From: a virus | Virus record (IMG/VR): IMGVR_UViG_3300042893_001761 | Location: 1-64,000 of that record | Strand: one strand, 5' to 3' | Length of the DNA stretch: 64,000 nt | Shown here: positions 16,030 to 24,702 of the stretch, piece after piece | Layout of the letters: each line of letters begins with the position of its first letter | How positions within the stretch are numbered: position 1 is the stretch's first letter | Made by a program: the position numbers and the translations under genes | The notes under the pieces: generated by a model | Told to the model about the DNA's origin: nothing | The model's input: only the letters and a program-made list of their open reading frames with translations | Databases searched by the model: none

Positions 16030-17377
16030 TGAAGGGTATTGCCGCAAGGTACTACCGTTCATTAAACGCGAATACTTTGAGGGGTCGCATAAGTCCGTCT
16101 ATAAACTCATCGTTGATTTCATTGAGAAGTACAATAAGTTGCCGACTCAGACGACACTCAACATTGATCTAGTAAACAAAAATACCGACATCAGTGAGGA
16201 GCAGTATGACAACACTGTTAAACTTATTGATTCACTCAAGGAGAACCCAGTTGTCCAGGATCAATGGTTGCTGGAACATACCGAAAAATGGTGTAAGGAC
16301 CGTGCGGTATTTCTGGCAATTATGGAATCTATTTCCATTATTGACGGCAAGAAAAAGGAAACCTCTCAAGATGCAATTCCCGATATTCTACAAAAGGCAT
16401 TGGGAATTAATTTTGATAATTCTGTTGGTCACGACTACATTGGTAATGCCGACGACCGCTTTGATTTCTATCATAAGGTTGAAGACCGTACTCCATTTGA
16501 TCTGGAGATGTTCAATACCATTACAAAGAATGGTGTTCCTCGGAAGACTCTCAATATCTGTCTTGCGGGTACGGGCGTGGGTAAATCTCTATTCATGTGT
16601 CATGTGGCTTCTTCGTTCCTTACTCAGGGCAGAAATGTGCTTTACATTACACTTGAAATGTCGGAGGAACGCATTGCCGAACGTATTGACGCCAATCTAA
16701 TGAATGTTCCGATTGATCAGTTGGCAAATATGCCAAAGGATCTTTATGAATCTAAAATCCAGAAGATTGCCGCAAAGACAAAGGGTACCCTTATTGTAAA
16801 AGAATATCCGACCGCTTCCGCTCATGCAGGACACTTTCGTGCTCTCCTGAATGAACTGAAACTTAAGAAGGACTTTAAGGCTGATGCCATCTTTATTGAC
16901 TACCTCAATATCTGCGCATCATCTCGTATGAAGGGTGTCGGCGGTTCCGTAAATACATATTCATTCATTAAGGCGATTGCCGAAGAAATCCGTGGGCTTG
17001 CCGTGGAGTTTGAAGTTCCCATCTTCTCTGCGACTCAGACGACCCGCTCGGGTTTCGGTAACAGCGATGTTGAACTCACCGACACTTCGGAGTCGTTCGG
17101 TCTTCCTGCTACGGCAGATTTAATGTTTGCATTAATCTCAACCGAGGAACTGGAGAAAATGAATCAGCTCCTCGTGAAACAGCTAAAGAATCGTTACAAC
17201 GACCCAACTAAAAACAAGAAATTCATCATCGGTGTCGACCGTGCCAAGATGCGGTTGTACGATGTTGAAAACAAAGCACAAACTCTCACTAAAGAACCAA
17301 CCTTCCGCCAAGCCAGCCCTTCGGTACCATCATTCGGTGTGACTCCGAAACGTGACTTCAGTGGATTCAAAATGTAA
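15983..17377 (+). CDS. 41: replicative DnaB-type helicase (T4 gp41-like)
   Basis: 464 residues. The N-terminal helical domain (VLPFIKREYFEGSHKSVYKLI) is as in gp41. The RecA core has Walker A GTGVGKSL (~194), Walker B DAIFIDYLNI (~300) and VPIFSATQTTRSG (~350). It unwinds DNA at the fork and works with primase, which in T4 is gp61. Upstream overlap with the small gene suggests one operon with uvsX. Confidence 0.95.
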   Translation: MTNNLQTTILQKLVNDEGYCRKVLPFIKREYFEGSHKSVYKLIVDFIEKYNKLPTQTTLNIDLVNKNTDISEEQYDNTVKLIDSLKENPVVQDQWLLEHTEKWCKDRAVFLAIMESISIIDGKKKETSQDAIPDILQKALGINFDNSVGHDYIGNADDRFDFYHKVEDRTPFDLEMFNTITKNGVPRKTLNICLAGTGVGKSLFMCHVASSFLTQGRNVLYITLEMSEERIAERIDANLMNVPIDQLANMPKDLYESKIQKIAAKTKGTLIVKEYPTASAHAGHFRALLNELKLKKDFKADAIFIDYLNICASSRMKGVGGSVNTYSFIKAIAEEIRGLAVEFEVPIFSATQTTRSGFGNSDVELTDTSESFGLPATADLMFALISTEELEKMNQLLVKQLKNRYNDPTKNKKFIIGVDRAKMRLYDVENKAQTLTKEPTFRQASPSVPSFGVTPKRDFSGFKM

Positions 17378-17381
17378 TACT

Positions 17382-17618
17382 ATGGAAACACAAACAGAAT
17401 TCAAAGACATTGAACCCAGTTTCAATCCGATTAGCTTTAGCCCTCTTTCAGTGGGCACTCAGATTACCGATGCCGTTCTCACCTTTAATGTGGAGAACAA
17501 AGAAATACTTAGAATTGAGCGAAATGGCAATGTAATTGCTCCCGATCTTGAATCGGCTTCTGAAGCTGGTAGGGTCTTCGTGCAAACAGTTAGAGACCAA
17601 CTTAATTTCAAACTGTAA
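17382..17618 (+). CDS. conserved small phage protein
   Basis: 78 residues from ATG 17382, four bases after the helicase stop. The C-terminal half ILRIERNGNVIAPDLESASEAGRVFVQTVRD is a pattern shared by many short tailed-phage proteins (ILRI..G.V.AP..E.A.EA.R.F). Function unknown. Confidence 0.65.
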   Translation: METQTEFKDIEPSFNPISFSPLSVGTQITDAVLTFNVENKEILRIERNGNVIAPDLESASEAGRVFVQTVRDQLNFKL

Positions 17619-17629
17619 GCATTTTGTTG

Positions 17630-17657
17630 TTTACTTTGCGGTACAACAATGTAATAT
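17630..17657 (+). promoter_or_regulatory. early-type promoter
   Basis: TTGTTGTTTACTTT context with TTTACT 17630-17635, 16 bases, TAATAT 17652-17657, before ATG 17670. Confidence 0.6.
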
Positions 17658-17669
17658 AGGAACTACAAT

Positions 17670-18248
17670 ATGGGAATGTTCGATACAATTCAATGGGGCG
17701 ACAACTTACCTTTCTCGGAAGAGATGAAGGAGTTTGGTCTCGATAAAAACAACTGGTCCTTTCAGACCAAGGATCTTCACTGCTGCTTGGGCAACTATGT
17801 TGTTCAAGACGGTAATTTCTTTCTTGAAAAATACAAGAGTGTGAAATGGGTCGAAGGTGATACCAACTCCAAAAATTGGTTCGACCGTATTGGTTGCCTC
17901 AAACGTACGGAACCATATCTTGAACTTCAAAAAATTACTGAAACTATTTACATGTATGACTACCGTCATGATGTGCTTGGTCTTTGGGATTGTTCTATTG
18001 AATTTAAAGTTGTACTCATTGACGGTAAGGTTCAATCTACCGAACTTTTTGAATTCAAAAAAGTGCCAAGTGCCGACAGAAAAGAGCAGGAACGCAAATG
18101 GCATGCAGACCGAGAATATGAGAATTCTCGTTGGTACAACCGCTTTATTTTCCACACATCGCCCTACCGCTGGGTTCGCCGTAAATTATCCATTACCCTT
18201 TACAAAACAGGTTCTTTCCTTCACACAATTTCCTATAAACTGCCATGA
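17670..18248 (+). CDS. hypothetical protein
   Basis: 192 residues beginning MGMFDTIQWGDNLPF, a start seen in unrelated phage proteins described only as hypothetical (MGMFDTI...). A Trp/Tyr-rich middle and a basic C-terminal third (RWVRRKLSITLYKT). No catalytic motif seen. It overlaps the next gene by 4 bases. Confidence 0.65.
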   Translation: MGMFDTIQWGDNLPFSEEMKEFGLDKNNWSFQTKDLHCCLGNYVVQDGNFFLEKYKSVKWVEGDTNSKNWFDRIGCLKRTEPYLELQKITETIYMYDYRHDVLGLWDCSIEFKVVLIDGKVQSTELFEFKKVPSADRKEQERKWHADREYENSRWYNRFIFHTSPYRWVRRKLSITLYKTGSFLHTISYKLP

Positions 18249-18520
18249 ACCATACTGACAAACGCACCAACTCGTATTCATATCGTCGGAAACTGAAAAA
18301 GTTAACCGAAGCGATTAAGTCTTACCGAGGACTTAGAAAGATTCCGGGACAGCCTCCAAAGCTAAAGTCCTCGGCATCTGCCCGCGAGCTTGCCGACTAT
18401 AAGGACAAGAATCAATTCCGCGTTGATCGCTCAACAATTCGTTATTTCCTCCTTGCCATGGAAGGCAGCAATACCGACCGCCGCTCAGCCAAGACCGAAG
18501 AAACTCCAGCCGTCGCCTAA
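18245..18520 (+). CDS. small basic hypothetical protein
   Basis: 91 residues, strongly Lys/Arg-rich in its first half (YRRKLKKLTEAIKSYRGLRK), suggesting nucleic-acid or anionic-partner binding. It is coupled by ATGA overlap to the gene before and one base from the next. Confidence 0.55.
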   Translation: MNHTDKRTNSYSYRRKLKKLTEAIKSYRGLRKIPGQPPKLKSSASARELADYKDKNQFRVDRSTIRYFLLAMEGSNTDRRSAKTEETPAVA

Positions 18521-18521
18521 C

Positions 18522-18710
18522 ATGAAAGAATTCCTTATTGCTCTTGTAATTGCATTTGCAATTGCATTCATTATATTTTATCCAATTGCCATCATCTGGT
18601 CGCTCAATCTTCTATTCGGTCTTACCATCCCGTTTACATTTAGCACCTGGTGTGCCACAATGGTTATTTCCGGAGTATTTGCCGCAAGAGTTACCGTGAA
18701 GAAAGATTAA
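18522..18710 (+). CDS. small membrane protein
   Basis: 62 residues with two predicted transmembrane helices (FLIALVIAFAIAFIIFYPIA and a second around WCATMVISGVFAA) and a basic end. Start ATG 18522 fits the preceding stop. Role unknown; host-membrane takeover or exclusion are possibilities. Confidence 0.6.
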   Translation: MKEFLIALVIAFAIAFIIFYPIAIIWSLNLLFGLTIPFTFSTWCATMVISGVFAARVTVKKD

Positions 18711-18714
18711 ACAC

Positions 18715-19425
18715 ATGAGAATCCTCTGCATATCAGATACCCACGGGCTACACAAAGCCCTGGGTGATTTACCAGAAGCCGATGTTATTGTACATGCCGG
18801 GGATTTCTGTAACCGCGGTTCCATGGAGGAATCCCTTCGGGCCCTCGGCTGGTTCAATGCACTTCCCTACAAGCATCGCGTCATTATTGCGGGCAACCAT
18901 GATATTTTTATGGACCCGGGTCATCTCGACTATCCCAGTAGTGAAAGTGCCATTAAGGCAATGCTTCCCGTCTCGGAAGGTTTCCATTATCTAAATGATT
19001 CTGGTGCCACAATTGAAGGAGTTAAGTTCTGGGGTTCTCCGGTACAACCAGAGTTCTTTGGCTGGGCATTCAACCGCAGACGTGGTGATGCTATCCAGAA
19101 ACACTGGGACCTTATTCCAAAGGATATTCAGGTGCTCGTCACTCACGGACCCGCATATGGTTTTGTGGATGAATGCCCCAATTACAAAATGCCTTGGGTG
19201 AATGAAAAAGTCGGATGCAGCAATCTGTTACAAACAATTCAAAAACTACCAAATCTTAAAGCTCATGTTTGCGGTCATATTCACGCTGCGTACGGTTACG
19301 CTTATTCTCCAGAGGATGTATTACACATTAATGCTTCAATCTGCAACGAACAGTATGTACCTATTAATAAGCCGATTGCCTTCGATCTAACCGAACACAT
19401 TGCACAGGTCTACACTTATGTTTAA
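18715..19425 (+). CDS. calcineurin-like metallophosphoesterase
   Basis: 236 residues. Metal motifs are complete: CISDTHG (~4), VHAGDFCNRGS (~25), AGNHDIF (~59), VTHGPAYG (~142) and CGHIHAAYG (~181). This is the five-motif set of metallophosphoesterases; the closest type by eye is the UPF0046/MPPED-like group. Substrate unknown. A second, unrelated-length phosphoesterase is at 61304. Confidence 0.88.
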   Translation: MRILCISDTHGLHKALGDLPEADVIVHAGDFCNRGSMEESLRALGWFNALPYKHRVIIAGNHDIFMDPGHLDYPSSESAIKAMLPVSEGFHYLNDSGATIEGVKFWGSPVQPEFFGWAFNRRRGDAIQKHWDLIPKDIQVLVTHGPAYGFVDECPNYKMPWVNEKVGCSNLLQTIQKLPNLKAHVCGHIHAAYGYAYSPEDVLHINASICNEQYVPINKPIAFDLTEHIAQVYTYV

Positions 19426-20101
19426 TGATAATCCTTACAAACACTGCGTCATGGTTCATACCGTTGACGAATACAAAGCGATGCCGCGGCAATCCAGAGA
19501 ACTGGTTGTGTGGTATTGGCCATTTCCTCTTTACATTAAACCCTATGCACTCAGTGCCGGAAAGGACCTTGTGGGCGAGTGGGAAAAATTTGATGCGTAT
19601 GTTAAAAAAGAATATCCGGTGCAATACTTCTTTCGCGATACCGTTGCTGGATTCTTTTGGGACATTGAAACAAGTTGCAAAAGAATTAAACGGAAGATAA
19701 AGCCCTATATTCAACACCCTCGCGCCGAAATGCGCGATAAGGTTTTCACTCGGGAGTATCGCGATCTTGATTGCATCATTGTAGAATTCTGTCTGCAATG
19801 CGTCATCGAGTATGTCGACCGTGAGAAGTGCTTTGACCAAATTCTATTTGATTATTCGGAGAAACTTGAAACCTTCGCCGCTCAATTAAAGGAGTGTTAT
19901 GCTTATGCGACCAAAGGTAGGCAAGAAATTCTGAATGAAATTAAAAAAGCGTGGGAAGATGTTCCTCTTATGATGAACGATCTTGCTCAGAATAAGATGG
20001 ACCGGTATAATAAAGTCACTGAATTAGAAGAGAAGTTGGTTGAAGCCGACACTCAGGTATGTGAATGGGTTGTTAAAAACCGCAGACTCCTTTGGACCTA
20101 A
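19418..20101 (+). CDS. hypothetical helical protein
   Basis: 227 residues from ATG 19418, which overlaps the previous gene. The N-terminus is Tyr/Trp-rich; the last ~90 residues are predicted coiled helix (KLETFAAQLKECYAY, VTELEEKLVEADTQ). No family recognised. Confidence 0.6.
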   Translation: MFNDNPYKHCVMVHTVDEYKAMPRQSRELVVWYWPFPLYIKPYALSAGKDLVGEWEKFDAYVKKEYPVQYFFRDTVAGFFWDIETSCKRIKRKIKPYIQHPRAEMRDKVFTREYRDLDCIIVEFCLQCVIEYVDREKCFDQILFDYSEKLETFAAQLKECYAYATKGRQEILNEIKKAWEDVPLMMNDLAQNKMDRYNKVTELEEKLVEADTQVCEWVVKNRRLLWT

Positions 20102-20102
20102 T

Positions 20103-20546
20103 ATGCTTGCCGACGACGATAACGAACAGGAAAAAAACAAACCAGACTATTCCGAGCACAAGACCGACGTTCATACTAATGAACGCGTCTTGGAGTTTGC
20201 TCACGACATTATCCATTCTGCGCAACTGCAAAATAAGGACATTAAGGTGTCCATTGATTTTGATACGGCAATTAATTCAGGTCAAACACTTATTGCTGCC
20301 AAAGCAAAAATCGATTCTGATTTTGGTACTATAATGGTATTCCCTAATTTTGGAAAAAAGACTTCTTGCGCCTACATTCTGAACAGAGGTATGGTTAACC
20401 GTATGCTCAAGGAGGGTTTTTCCGAAGAGTTTATCCAACGGAATGGTGGCATTTACAGTGATGAATTTGAATTCACTCAGAAGAATGTAAAAATGCTTGG
20501 GTACTATCTCACACATAAAATCAATCATGATAACCAAAAAAGTTAA
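20103..20546 (+). CDS. hypothetical protein
   Basis: 147 residues from ATG 20103, one base after the preceding stop. An acidic N-terminal 25 residues is followed by a globular part with alternating strands. No motif recognised. It overlaps the ThyX gene by 20 bases. Confidence 0.55.
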   Translation: MLADDDNEQEKNKPDYSEHKTDVHTNERVLEFAHDIIHSAQLQNKDIKVSIDFDTAINSGQTLIAAKAKIDSDFGTIMVFPNFGKKTSCAYILNRGMVNRMLKEGFSEEFIQRNGGIYSDEFEFTQKNVKMLGYYLTHKINHDNQKS

Positions 20547-21219
20547 ACTAATCAGCCACTCCAAGATGGCAGATGGAATGAAACCCATCGGAATTGAAAA
20601 TTTCAGTATGGATCTTCAGGATCTTATTGCATTTTGTGCAAGAGTATCAAATCCAAAGAACCAGTTTAATACCGAAACTTCCGACAAACTCATTCGGTAT
20701 CTTATTCGCAACAAGCATTGGTCTCCTTTGGAGATGGTGTCTGCCTGCGTCGAAGTCAATACGACCCGAGATATTGCCCGCCAGATTCTCCGCCATCGCT
20801 CATTCTCCTTCCAGGAGTTTAGCCAACGCTATGCCGACCCCGTGAAGGAGTTGGACTTCGTAACGCGTGAAGCACGTCTCCAGGATGATAAGAACCGTCA
20901 GAATTCCTTGGATACCGCAGATGATGCCACAAAATTGTGGTGGGAAATCAAACAGCAAGAAGTAATTGATTTAGCATCAACAACTTATAAAGCTGCACTG
21001 GAACGTGGTATCGCTAAAGAGCAAGCTCGTTCTATTCTACCAGAAGGTAACACGGTCTCCCGTCTTTACATCTCCGGAACGCTCCGTAGCTTCATCCATT
21101 ACATTGAGGTACGTTCGGGCAATGGTACTCAGAAGGAGCACATGGAAGTGGCTCAGAATATGGCTGTCGCTTTGGCTCCCATCTTTCCGATGATTACCGA
21201 ATTTTCCGTAAATACTTAA
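20527..21219 (+). CDS. thyX: flavin-dependent thymidylate synthase ThyX
   Basis: 230 residues from ATG 20527. The ThyX signature RHRSFSFQEFSQRY (~88-101) is complete, with EQARSILPEG (~160) and RSGNGTQKEHMEVAQ (~195). It makes dTMP from dUMP using FAD, NADPH and methylene-THF. Its presence beside a ThyA homologue (10433) argues that the latter has a different product. Confidence 0.95.
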   Translation: MITKKVKLISHSKMADGMKPIGIENFSMDLQDLIAFCARVSNPKNQFNTETSDKLIRYLIRNKHWSPLEMVSACVEVNTTRDIARQILRHRSFSFQEFSQRYADPVKELDFVTREARLQDDKNRQNSLDTADDATKLWWEIKQQEVIDLASTTYKAALERGIAKEQARSILPEGNTVSRLYISGTLRSFIHYIEVRSGNGTQKEHMEVAQNMAVALAPIFPMITEFSVNT

Positions 21220-21236
21220 AGATCAATCACTTAGTT

Positions 21237-21296
21237 TTTACGCAATCAATTTCAGCATTTTATTATTTACTTTGAACCATTTTTGTTTATTGTTAT
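21237..21296 (+). promoter_or_regulatory. promoter region with two possible -35 boxes
   Basis: A cassette-like GATCAATCACTTAG at 21221 is followed by TTTACG (21237) and by TTTACT (21266-21271); candidate -10 elements are TATTAT 21261-21266 and TGTTAT 21291-21296. It drives the gene at 21357. The exact start is unclear. Confidence 0.45.
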
Positions 21297-21356
21297 TGGT
21301 ATCGATTGAGAAACAACAAACACTCATCAAATAACAATAAACACAAAACGCAATAT

Positions 21357-21626
21357 ATGAATACGAATAACACCGCTAGTTCCAATACTACCGCTACCAC
21401 CAACACTCCTCGCCGCGGAGTCAAGAAGCCGGAGGCTATGTCTTTGGTCACGAAGTTTAACTTTCCAGCCACGCCGTTCACCCTTAAGGAAGCCGTTAAT
21501 GCTATTGGTATCAACCACTGGTACGTCTCGGAGTACGTAAAGAAAAACGCCACCGTTGTCGGTGATGCGCCTAAGGCCAAGGGTTCCCGTGGTCCGGCTG
21601 CCAAGTTGTATCAGATCAGCAAGTAA
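21357..21626 (+). CDS. small DNA-binding-like protein
   Basis: 89 residues from ATG 21357. A Thr/Asn-rich, probably disordered first 18 residues precede a helix-turn-helix-like TLKEAVNAIGINHWYVSEYVKKN and a basic tail GSRGPAAKLYQI. The layout is like the winged-helix protein at 864. It may bind DNA or regulate early genes. Confidence 0.5.
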   Translation: MNTNNTASSNTTATTNTPRRGVKKPEAMSLVTKFNFPATPFTLKEAVNAIGINHWYVSEYVKKNATVVGDAPKAKGSRGPAAKLYQISK

Positions 21627-21656
21627 TTGCTTCGAGATTTTTGTTCATTAAATCGG

Positions 21657-21682
21657 CTGGCTACTAAGCAATTGGTAGCCAG
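21657..21682 (+). terminator. terminator-like hairpin
   Basis: CTGGCTAC (21657-21664) pairs with GTAGCCAG (21675-21682), 10-base loop. Only a weak T tract follows, so termination may be partial. Confidence 0.5.
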
Positions 21683-21775
21683 TCATTTAGTTTATATTGG
21701 TTATCAACGACTTATGAAAGTTCAAAGTATTTTGTCGGGTTATTACTAATCAACAACTTAGGACAATCTATTTGA

Positions 21776-21803
21776 TTTACTTTTAGTCGGAATGTTGTAG
21801 GAT
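21776..21803 (+). promoter_or_regulatory. early promoter cassette
   Basis: AATCAACAACTTAGGACAAT at 21748, then TTTACT 21776-21781, 16 bases, TAGGAT 21798-21803. Confidence 0.8.
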
Positions 21804-21812
21804 TGTACCATA

Positions 21813-22166
21813 ATGAATAACACACCTATCAAAAAGCTTACTTTGAAATGCACCGTGACCGGCGAGCTGGTTACCTACCGCGGCTGGGATTACATCTCCA
21901 TGCGTATCGAAAAGGCTGGTTCGCTAGAGCTGCTTGAAAAGACCTTCAGGTCTAAAAAAGGCAAACGCATAGGTTCTGCTAGCGCATCGACTAAGCCGGT
22001 GAAGGTGAAACAGACGAAGGAGCAGTCGGTTGCTTCCTTTAACAAGCCAAAAGGTGAATCTAGCCCGGCGGCGCTAACGACCAGCTATGAAGCCTGTCTC
22101 GTCGATGGAAAGTACATCCTTTCTAAAAACGGTGAGGAATACGCTCAGATTGTCACTAAACCTTGA
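21813..22166 (+). CDS. hypothetical protein
   Basis: 117 residues. The N-terminal half KLTLKCTVTGELVTYRGWDYISMRIEKAG is beta-rich, with a basic, probably disordered Lys/Ser centre and a short C-terminal strand pair. Monocistronic behind a promoter cassette. Function unknown. Confidence 0.6.
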   Translation: MNNTPIKKLTLKCTVTGELVTYRGWDYISMRIEKAGSLELLEKTFRSKKGKRIGSASASTKPVKVKQTKEQSVASFNKPKGESSPAALTTSYEACLVDGKYILSKNGEEYAQIVTKP

Positions 22167-22216
22167 AGTATTTTTAACCCCTATTGATCATCAATCACTT
22201 AGGCAAATCGTTTTGA

Positions 22217-22244
22217 TTTACTTTTACCCAGAATTTAGTACTAT
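22217..22244 (+). promoter_or_regulatory. early promoter cassette
   Basis: ATCAATCACTTAGGCAAATC upstream, TTTACT 22217-22222, 16 bases, TACTAT 22239-22244, before ATG 22251. Confidence 0.7.
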
Positions 22245-22250
22245 TATCTT

Positions 22251-22454
22251 ATGAAATTAACCAAGAAACTTCCAAACGGAAAATTCCAAGTCAACAAAGC
22301 TGCGGTTATCGCTAAGCTCCGCAAATCCCTCAAGGCTAAGCATGAGGCTCTCGCCCTTGGAGTTATCCAGGTCGGTGATCGTGAACGCGATTCGGTCATC
22401 TCTGAGATGACAAAGTACAATGTCGACAACTTTATCAACACCAACGAGGAATAA
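22251..22454 (+). CDS. small hypothetical protein
   Basis: 67 residues. The first half is basic (LTKKLPNGKFQVNKAAVIAK), with an acidic end. One or two helices predicted. First gene behind the cassette at 22217. Confidence 0.55.
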   Translation: MKLTKKLPNGKFQVNKAAVIAKLRKSLKAKHEALALGVIQVGDRERDSVISEMTKYNVDNFINTNEE

Positions 22455-22460
22455 GATTTT

Positions 22461-23084
22461 ATGAAAATTACTCCCTTGCAAAAGAAAATTGCAGATTTAA
22501 AGGTTCTAAAACAAAAAGTTAATAAACTAGTTCCCAAAATAGATGGTAAGAAATTCAAAAAAATACAAATTTTAGAATGTATTGTCGTACCTTACTATAA
22601 GGGTTCGCAATTCGCTGATCTGCTTGACCCTGAACAGTACGATGAGACATATCTTGTTGAAAAAATGATTCGCCGGTATAACCCGAATTTAAAAAAAACT
22701 AATGGTAAGCATTCGGATGACATTTGCAAGGTGACACGAACAAAGAGCGATACTAAAACGTCAAGTTTTAGTAAGAATCATATGAAAGGGTTCCCAAATT
22801 CGCATCAAGGTCACATTACAGGTGTTCGTTCACGTTCCGGAAAATTAAAAGACGGTGCTCTTCGTGTTGTAATAACCGATCCATTTTCCTTGACACCTCA
22901 TTATTTCTACCTTCCAAAAAAAGTTTGGCGAAAGTGGAAGATTCAGGGTGGCGGAAAAAATAGTAGTGGTCAGCAGCCCGAGGGTTCAATTTCATACACA
23001 TACAATCGCAAAACTGGCCTTATTCGTAAATTGGAACCATACCGCGTCAACTCTTTCATGGAATTGGCTAATAAAACAGATTAA
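22461..23084 (+). CDS. hypothetical basic protein
   Basis: 207 residues, Lys-rich throughout. The middle has His/Ser segments (SFSKNHMKGFPNSHQGHITG) and PHYFYLPKKVWRKWKIQGGG. Base composition is more A-rich than neighbours, suggesting separate acquisition. No known motif. Confidence 0.55.
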   Translation: MKITPLQKKIADLKVLKQKVNKLVPKIDGKKFKKIQILECIVVPYYKGSQFADLLDPEQYDETYLVEKMIRRYNPNLKKTNGKHSDDICKVTRTKSDTKTSSFSKNHMKGFPNSHQGHITGVRSRSGKLKDGALRVVITDPFSLTPHYFYLPKKVWRKWKIQGGGKNSSGQQPEGSISYTYNRKTGLIRKLEPYRVNSFMELANKTD

Positions 23085-23104
23085 TACCCTATAAGGCACC
23101 TTCT

Positions 23105-23425
23105 ATGAAAATTAAACAAACACGCGAATTCTATCCTTCCCATCGCACGGGTACTCTCACTAACGTCTCGATCGACGAAGTGAACAAAATACTCGGATTT
23201 TCCGCTACCGAGTCGCTCGATGCTGGAGACGGTAAGGTGACGGTCGAATGGCGGTTTAAAGCGACAGTTCCTTGCGACATTCCAATGGCGGGTCCTCGTG
23301 ATATGCCGTGCGCTATCTGGGACTATAAGGGTAGTCTTTCGTTTAATCAATTGAGCGTCTGGATGCCACCCGAAGTTGGCACGCGCCTTTTCGGAGCAAA
23401 TTACACAAGCGAAACTCAATACTAA
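23105..23425 (+). CDS. hypothetical protein
   Basis: 106 residues, beta-rich. VEWRFKATVPCDIPM and CAIWDYKGS are the most conserved-looking stretches. Unknown function. Two bases separate it from the next start. Confidence 0.55.
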   Translation: MKIKQTREFYPSHRTGTLTNVSIDEVNKILGFSATESLDAGDGKVTVEWRFKATVPCDIPMAGPRDMPCAIWDYKGSLSFNQLSVWMPPEVGTRLFGANYTSETQY

Positions 23426-23426
23426 A

Positions 23427-23693
23427 ATGATTACCGCAACTGAAACTTATAGCCACGTGGGCTGGTCGTACCAACCATGGATCTGCCATGACGATGGTGA
23501 CTGCACTAAACTCTGGCACGATTTCGTTCATGAAAACGGTACTACCGTCTTTTGTGACTTTTCCCCATACGAGAAGATGACTCCCGAGGATATTCGTATC
23601 TGGATCGATCTTTGCATGCCCGATCGAATTGGTTGTAGTCCGCTCGACTCGCAAAGTCTGTTTGGCCTTTGGCGTAAAGAACACGGAATATGA
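23427..23693 (+). CDS. hypothetical protein
   Basis: 88 residues from ATG 23427. Trp/Cys/Asp-rich (HVGWSYQPWICHDDGDCTKLWHDF). No recognised domain. It overlaps the next gene by 4 bases. Confidence 0.55.
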   Translation: MITATETYSHVGWSYQPWICHDDGDCTKLWHDFVHENGTTVFCDFSPYEKMTPEDIRIWIDLCMPDRIGCSPLDSQSLFGLWRKEHGI

Positions 23694-24208
23694 GACTCCC
23701 CCTCTGCATCCTACTCCTTATTGGTTCGCTACGGGCCAACGACTGTGTACCGCTCACCTATCAGACTCTTTCGGGCCTTATGGATGCACCGGTATCCTAT
23801 AAGGAATGGGTGCAGAAATTAGTTCCGGATAGGCGAACGGCTCCCACATTCTTTGCTTCGATAGAAGCATGGAACAAACGGATGCCAACTGCCAAACTCC
23901 AGTGCATCTATGTGGTCTCAAAGGGGCTCGATGTCATTGACTGCAATGTGGACTTCGGTATGCCTTATTTCTGGATCGGTCTAATACCCGACGAGCTTGC
24001 TGCAAGAGTACCCGGAAATGTGAATAGGGATATGGTTCATGCCGCCATCGTCATAGTCACCTCGGAGGAGGACTACATCATATTCCATACAGTGGACCAA
24101 GGGGTCTATCACACCGAACGCATTACCGCCAAGGAATTCTTTAGTCGAACGTATGCCGTATTCCGCGTCAATTCCAAGTCTCCCATCAACTGGAAACCAT
24201 TACCATGA
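23690..24208 (+). CDS. exported papain-like Cys-His protein
   Basis: 172 residues. Residues 1-16 form a signal peptide (LPLCILLLIG core, SLRA cleavage-like). The mature part starts with C19 at the head of a helix (NDCVPLTYQTL). A histidine follows in DMVHAAIVIV (~117) and an Asp in HTVDQG (~135), the Cys-His-Asp order of papain-like peptidases and amidases. It could act in the periplasm on peptidoglycan or protein. It is coupled by ATGA to the zinc peptidase gene. Confidence 0.5.
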   Translation: MRLPLCILLLIGSLRANDCVPLTYQTLSGLMDAPVSYKEWVQKLVPDRRTAPTFFASIEAWNKRMPTAKLQCIYVVSKGLDVIDCNVDFGMPYFWIGLIPDELAARVPGNVNRDMVHAAIVIVTSEEDYIIFHTVDQGVYHTERITAKEFFSRTYAVFRVNSKSPINWKPLP

Positions 24209-24684
24209 ATGAAATCATCGTCTCCGGCGGTACCAAGCTACAAAAGAAGCTGGTCAAAGAAGCCGCCAACAATTACCTCAAGGACCTCATCCCAGCGTAC
24301 TCAGTCATGCTACTGATCAAACTGCGTAAGGGTCTCTTTAAGAAGGATGGGCTGAAAGCAGATTGTATCTGGGAGGATGACAGGGATAAGCCGCGAGAAT
24401 TCAATATCACAATTGATTCCAGCATGAAAATGCACGGCGTCCTACGGGCACTGGCTCACGAGTGCGTCCACGTCAAACAGTTTGTGAAACGAGAAATGTG
24501 CGATACCGACAATTGCTTTATCGTTAAGTGGAAGGGAAAAGAATACCACGTCAATGTCGGTAGTTATTGGGAACTACCGTGGGAAATTGATGCGTATGGG
24601 CGCGAGGTGGGTCTCTACGAAATGTTTGTGACCGACAAGCGGTACAACAAGAAACCGTGGTACTCTAAGGACCCAGACTATTGA
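24205..24684 (+). CDS. zinc metallopeptidase-like protein (HExxH)
   Basis: 159 residues. ALAHECVHVKQF (~82-93) is an HExxH helix, and the downstream PWEIDAYGREVGL (~126) offers a third acidic ligand, as in SprT-like or gluzincin small peptidases of phages. No signal peptide. Translationally coupled to the secreted Cys-His protein before it. The substrate is unknown. Confidence 0.7.
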   Translation: MNEIIVSGGTKLQKKLVKEAANNYLKDLIPAYSVMLLIKLRKGLFKKDGLKADCIWEDDRDKPREFNITIDSSMKMHGVLRALAHECVHVKQFVKREMCDTDNCFIVKWKGKEYHVNVGSYWELPWEIDAYGREVGLYEMFVTDKRYNKKPWYSKDPDY

Positions 24685-24686
24685 CC

Positions 24687-24694
24687 TATAAATA
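24687..24694 (+). promoter_or_regulatory. T4-type late promoter
   Basis: TATAAATA nine bases before ATG 24703. First of a series of such boxes through the head region. Confidence 0.7.
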
Positions 24695-24702
24695 TAGGTA
24701 CT

